From: Polyangia bacterium
GTDB taxonomy: Bacteria; Myxococcota_A; Polyangia; Fen-1088
DNA: 64,000 nt
Reading direction: 5' to 3'
Assembly (NCBI GenBank): GCA_036268875.1
Contig: DATATI010000046.1
Coordinates: 1 to 64,000, forward strand
This document shows positions 62,770-64,000 of the stretch, one piece after another (position 1 is the stretch's first letter; every line of letters begins with the position of its first letter). Below the pieces are notes generated by a model. The model searched no databases and had not been told where the DNA came from. It saw nothing but the letters and a program-made list of their open reading frames with translations. Made by a program: the position numbers and the translations under genes.

Positions 62770-64000
62770 ATGTTCCTCCCTATACTCCCTTTTTCGCTGC
62801 CTGCCCGCCGGCGTTCCTGCGTCTCGATATCCGTGGCAACATTTTCTTTGAGGTTTGGTGTTCTTGCTTCCCTGGTCGCGCTTTCGTGCAGCGGCGGGGC
62901 CGGATCATTGGGCGGGAGCGGGGGCGCCGTGGGCGATCCCCGCGTTGGTGGTAGCGGTGGCTCACCGGGCAGCGGCACCGGAGGGGCCGTGATCGACGCG
63001 GCAGCCACCGATACACCCAGCAGCGTGGCGGGAAGCGGCGGAGCCGGGGGCACGGGCGGCGCAGGCGGCGCTTTGGATGCCAGCATAGCTGACAGTGGTG
63101 GCGGCGCGGACGGATCCGGCAAAGGGCGCACCGGGATGAAGAGCGCCGGCTGCAGCAAGATGCCGATGGGCGCCAATTCGACCGGGTTCACCAACCACCG
63201 GCTCGCCATCCCGCCCTGCGCGGCCTGCACGGTGCCGAACTGCCCGAAGGACTGCATCGCCCCGCCGTTCGCGCCGGGCGGTCGGAACGCCATGAGGTCC
63301 TCGAACGGCGAGACCTTCGTCGATCGAGACTTCGACATCGAGCTGCCGGCCAACTACGATCCGACCCACGCCTACCCGGTCTTCTACGGTGGCGCAGGTT
63401 GCGGACCCCAGAACATTCCACCGATCAAGGGCGCAGGATTCGAAGTGCCCGGCGAGGCAGTCGCGATCCGGGTGGGCCTGCAGCAGGTCGCCACGGACCC
63501 CTTCAGCTGCTTCGCGGACGGCGCCATCCGCTGCTCGCCCAATCTGGCGAACGTCGGCGACTGCTTGAATGGGCCGGAGATCCCCTACTTTCGAGCCGTC
63601 CAGGCCTGGGTCGAGGCGAACACCTGCGTCGACATGGGGATGGAGTTCGTCGGCGGCAGCAGCAGCGGCGCGTGGGAGGCGCTGCTGGCCGGCTGCGCGT
63701 CCGCGGAGACCGTGCGTGGCACTTTCACGGTGGCCGGCGGCCTGCGTGAACATCGCTGGGCCTGTGACGGCCCCGTCGCCACCTTCATGATCGTCTCGGC
63801 CCCCGACACCTCGAACCCGGTGGGGCCGCTGCCCATGATCTTCACCGCCGAAGACACGTATGGCTCCGCGCCGGCACGAGACGAGATCTTGAAACGCAAC
63901 GGCTGCGTCGGAAACGCCACCGCCCCTTACGATCCCAAGTATCCCGATTGCGTGAAGTACACCGGTTGCCCCGCAGCCTATCCGGTCGTCTGGTGCGACA
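62770..64000 (+). CDS. Lipoprotein CE1-type esterase (LpqC/PHB depolymerase-like), truncated by window end
   Basis: This gene runs off the window at base 64000; 410 codons are visible. A signal peptide with a loose lipobox (LVALSC) precedes a Gly/Ser/Asp linker (about 45-120). A Cys-rich segment (CAACTVPNCPKDCIAPP) leads to an alpha/beta-hydrolase domain. That domain has DFDIELPANYDPTHAYPV at its front and the nucleophile elbow GGSSSGAWEALLAG (GxSxG). The family covers feruloyl/acetyl-xylan esterases and PHB depolymerases. The ATG at 62770 is open to doubt: a GTG at 62833 would give a shorter signal. Confidence 0.82.
   Translation, partial: MFLPILPFSLPARRRSCVSISVATFSLRFGVLASLVALSCSGGAGSLGGSGGAVGDPRVGGSGGSPGSGTGGAVIDAAATDTPSSVAGSGGAGGTGGAGGALDASIADSGGGADGSGKGRTGMKSAGCSKMPMGANSTGFTNHRLAIPPCAACTVPNCPKDCIAPPFAPGGRNAMRSSNGETFVDRDFDIELPANYDPTHAYPVFYGGAGCGPQNIPPIKGAGFEVPGEAVAIRVGLQQVATDPFSCFADGAIRCSPNLANVGDCLNGPEIPYFRAVQAWVEANTCVDMGMEFVGGSSSGAWEALLAGCASAETVRGTFTVAGGLREHRWACDGPVATFMIVSAPDTSNPVGPLPMIFTAEDTYGSAPARDEILKRNGCVGNATAPYDPKYPDCVKYTGCPAAYPVVWCD

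Noticed and set aside
62652-63353. 233-residue minus-strand frame at the window end
   Set aside because: Antisense of the CE1 lipoprotein linker region; Pro/Ala-rich composition artefact.

Overview
The window is about 64 kb of high-GC DNA, coding on both strands. It looks like a large-genome, soil-type member of the Myxococcota (Polyangia-like deltaproteobacteria). The evidence is three Hanks-type Ser/Thr protein kinases, two of them membrane-anchored; many hybrid or single-domain two-component proteins; about ten secreted lipoproteins with long Gly/Ser/Asp-rich linkers; Myxococcus-type cysteine-rich repeats (CGNG..PGE.CD); and a DUF1552/DUF1592 pair. The taxonomic call is inference, because there is no rRNA or full marker gene. 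I recognised no tRNA, rRNA, CRISPR array, prophage or IS element.

Layout. 1-4.2 kb: the end of a sensor kinase, a DUF218 protein, a complete minC-minD-minE operon on the minus strand, and a single-domain response regulator. 4.4-9.4 kb: an ECF sigma factor coupled to a FecR-like protein, a multi-heme lipoprotein, a visibly decayed class I ribonucleotide reductase locus (nrdA fragment plus broken nrdB), and a DUF6496 protein. 9.5-22.8 kb: alpha-glucan/trehalose metabolism. This holds a GH133 debranching enzyme, TreY, a TreX-MalQ fusion and TreZ, interrupted by a YihY membrane protein, a BrnT/BrnA toxin-antitoxin pair and a glutathione-transferase remnant. 23-29 kb: CheY-like regulator, large GAF/PAS hybrid kinase, Ser/Thr kinase and a BamA/TamA-like outer-membrane barrel in one direction. 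29-41 kb: secreted and surface proteins (phosphoesterase, cytochrome c peroxidase, GH16 glucanase, c-type lipoproteins), a broken redoxin lipoprotein, patatin, a Ser/Thr kinase with a Cys-rich ectodomain, and a sensor kinase. 41.5-49.7 kb: an overlapping trio of Ser/Thr kinase, TPR protein and Cys-rich lipoprotein, then a hypothetical protein and a TonB-dependent receptor carrying its own TonB C-terminal domain. 49.7-52.4 kb: small stress-type genes, an HPF/RaiA-like protein, a tandem retropepsin and rpoZ. 52.4-64 kb: lipoproteins with carbohydrate-binding or beta-propeller folds, a VOC protein, a universal stress protein, the DUF1592/DUF1552 pair and a truncated CE1-type esterase at the window edge.

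How it fits together. The glucan block can turn glycogen into trehalose: debranching, TreY isomerisation, TreZ release, and MalQ recycling of short glucans. Elsewhere the theme is envelope sensing and secretion, with kinases translationally coupled to outer-membrane or periplasmic partners. Least expected are a pair of nearly identical 46-48 bp leaders in inverted orientation in front of two divergent genes (50.2 and 50.4 kb), the kinase/TPR/Cys-rich cassette, the kinase-barrel overlap, and a cluster of independently decayed genes (nrdA, nrdB, redoxin, GST, phytase-like).
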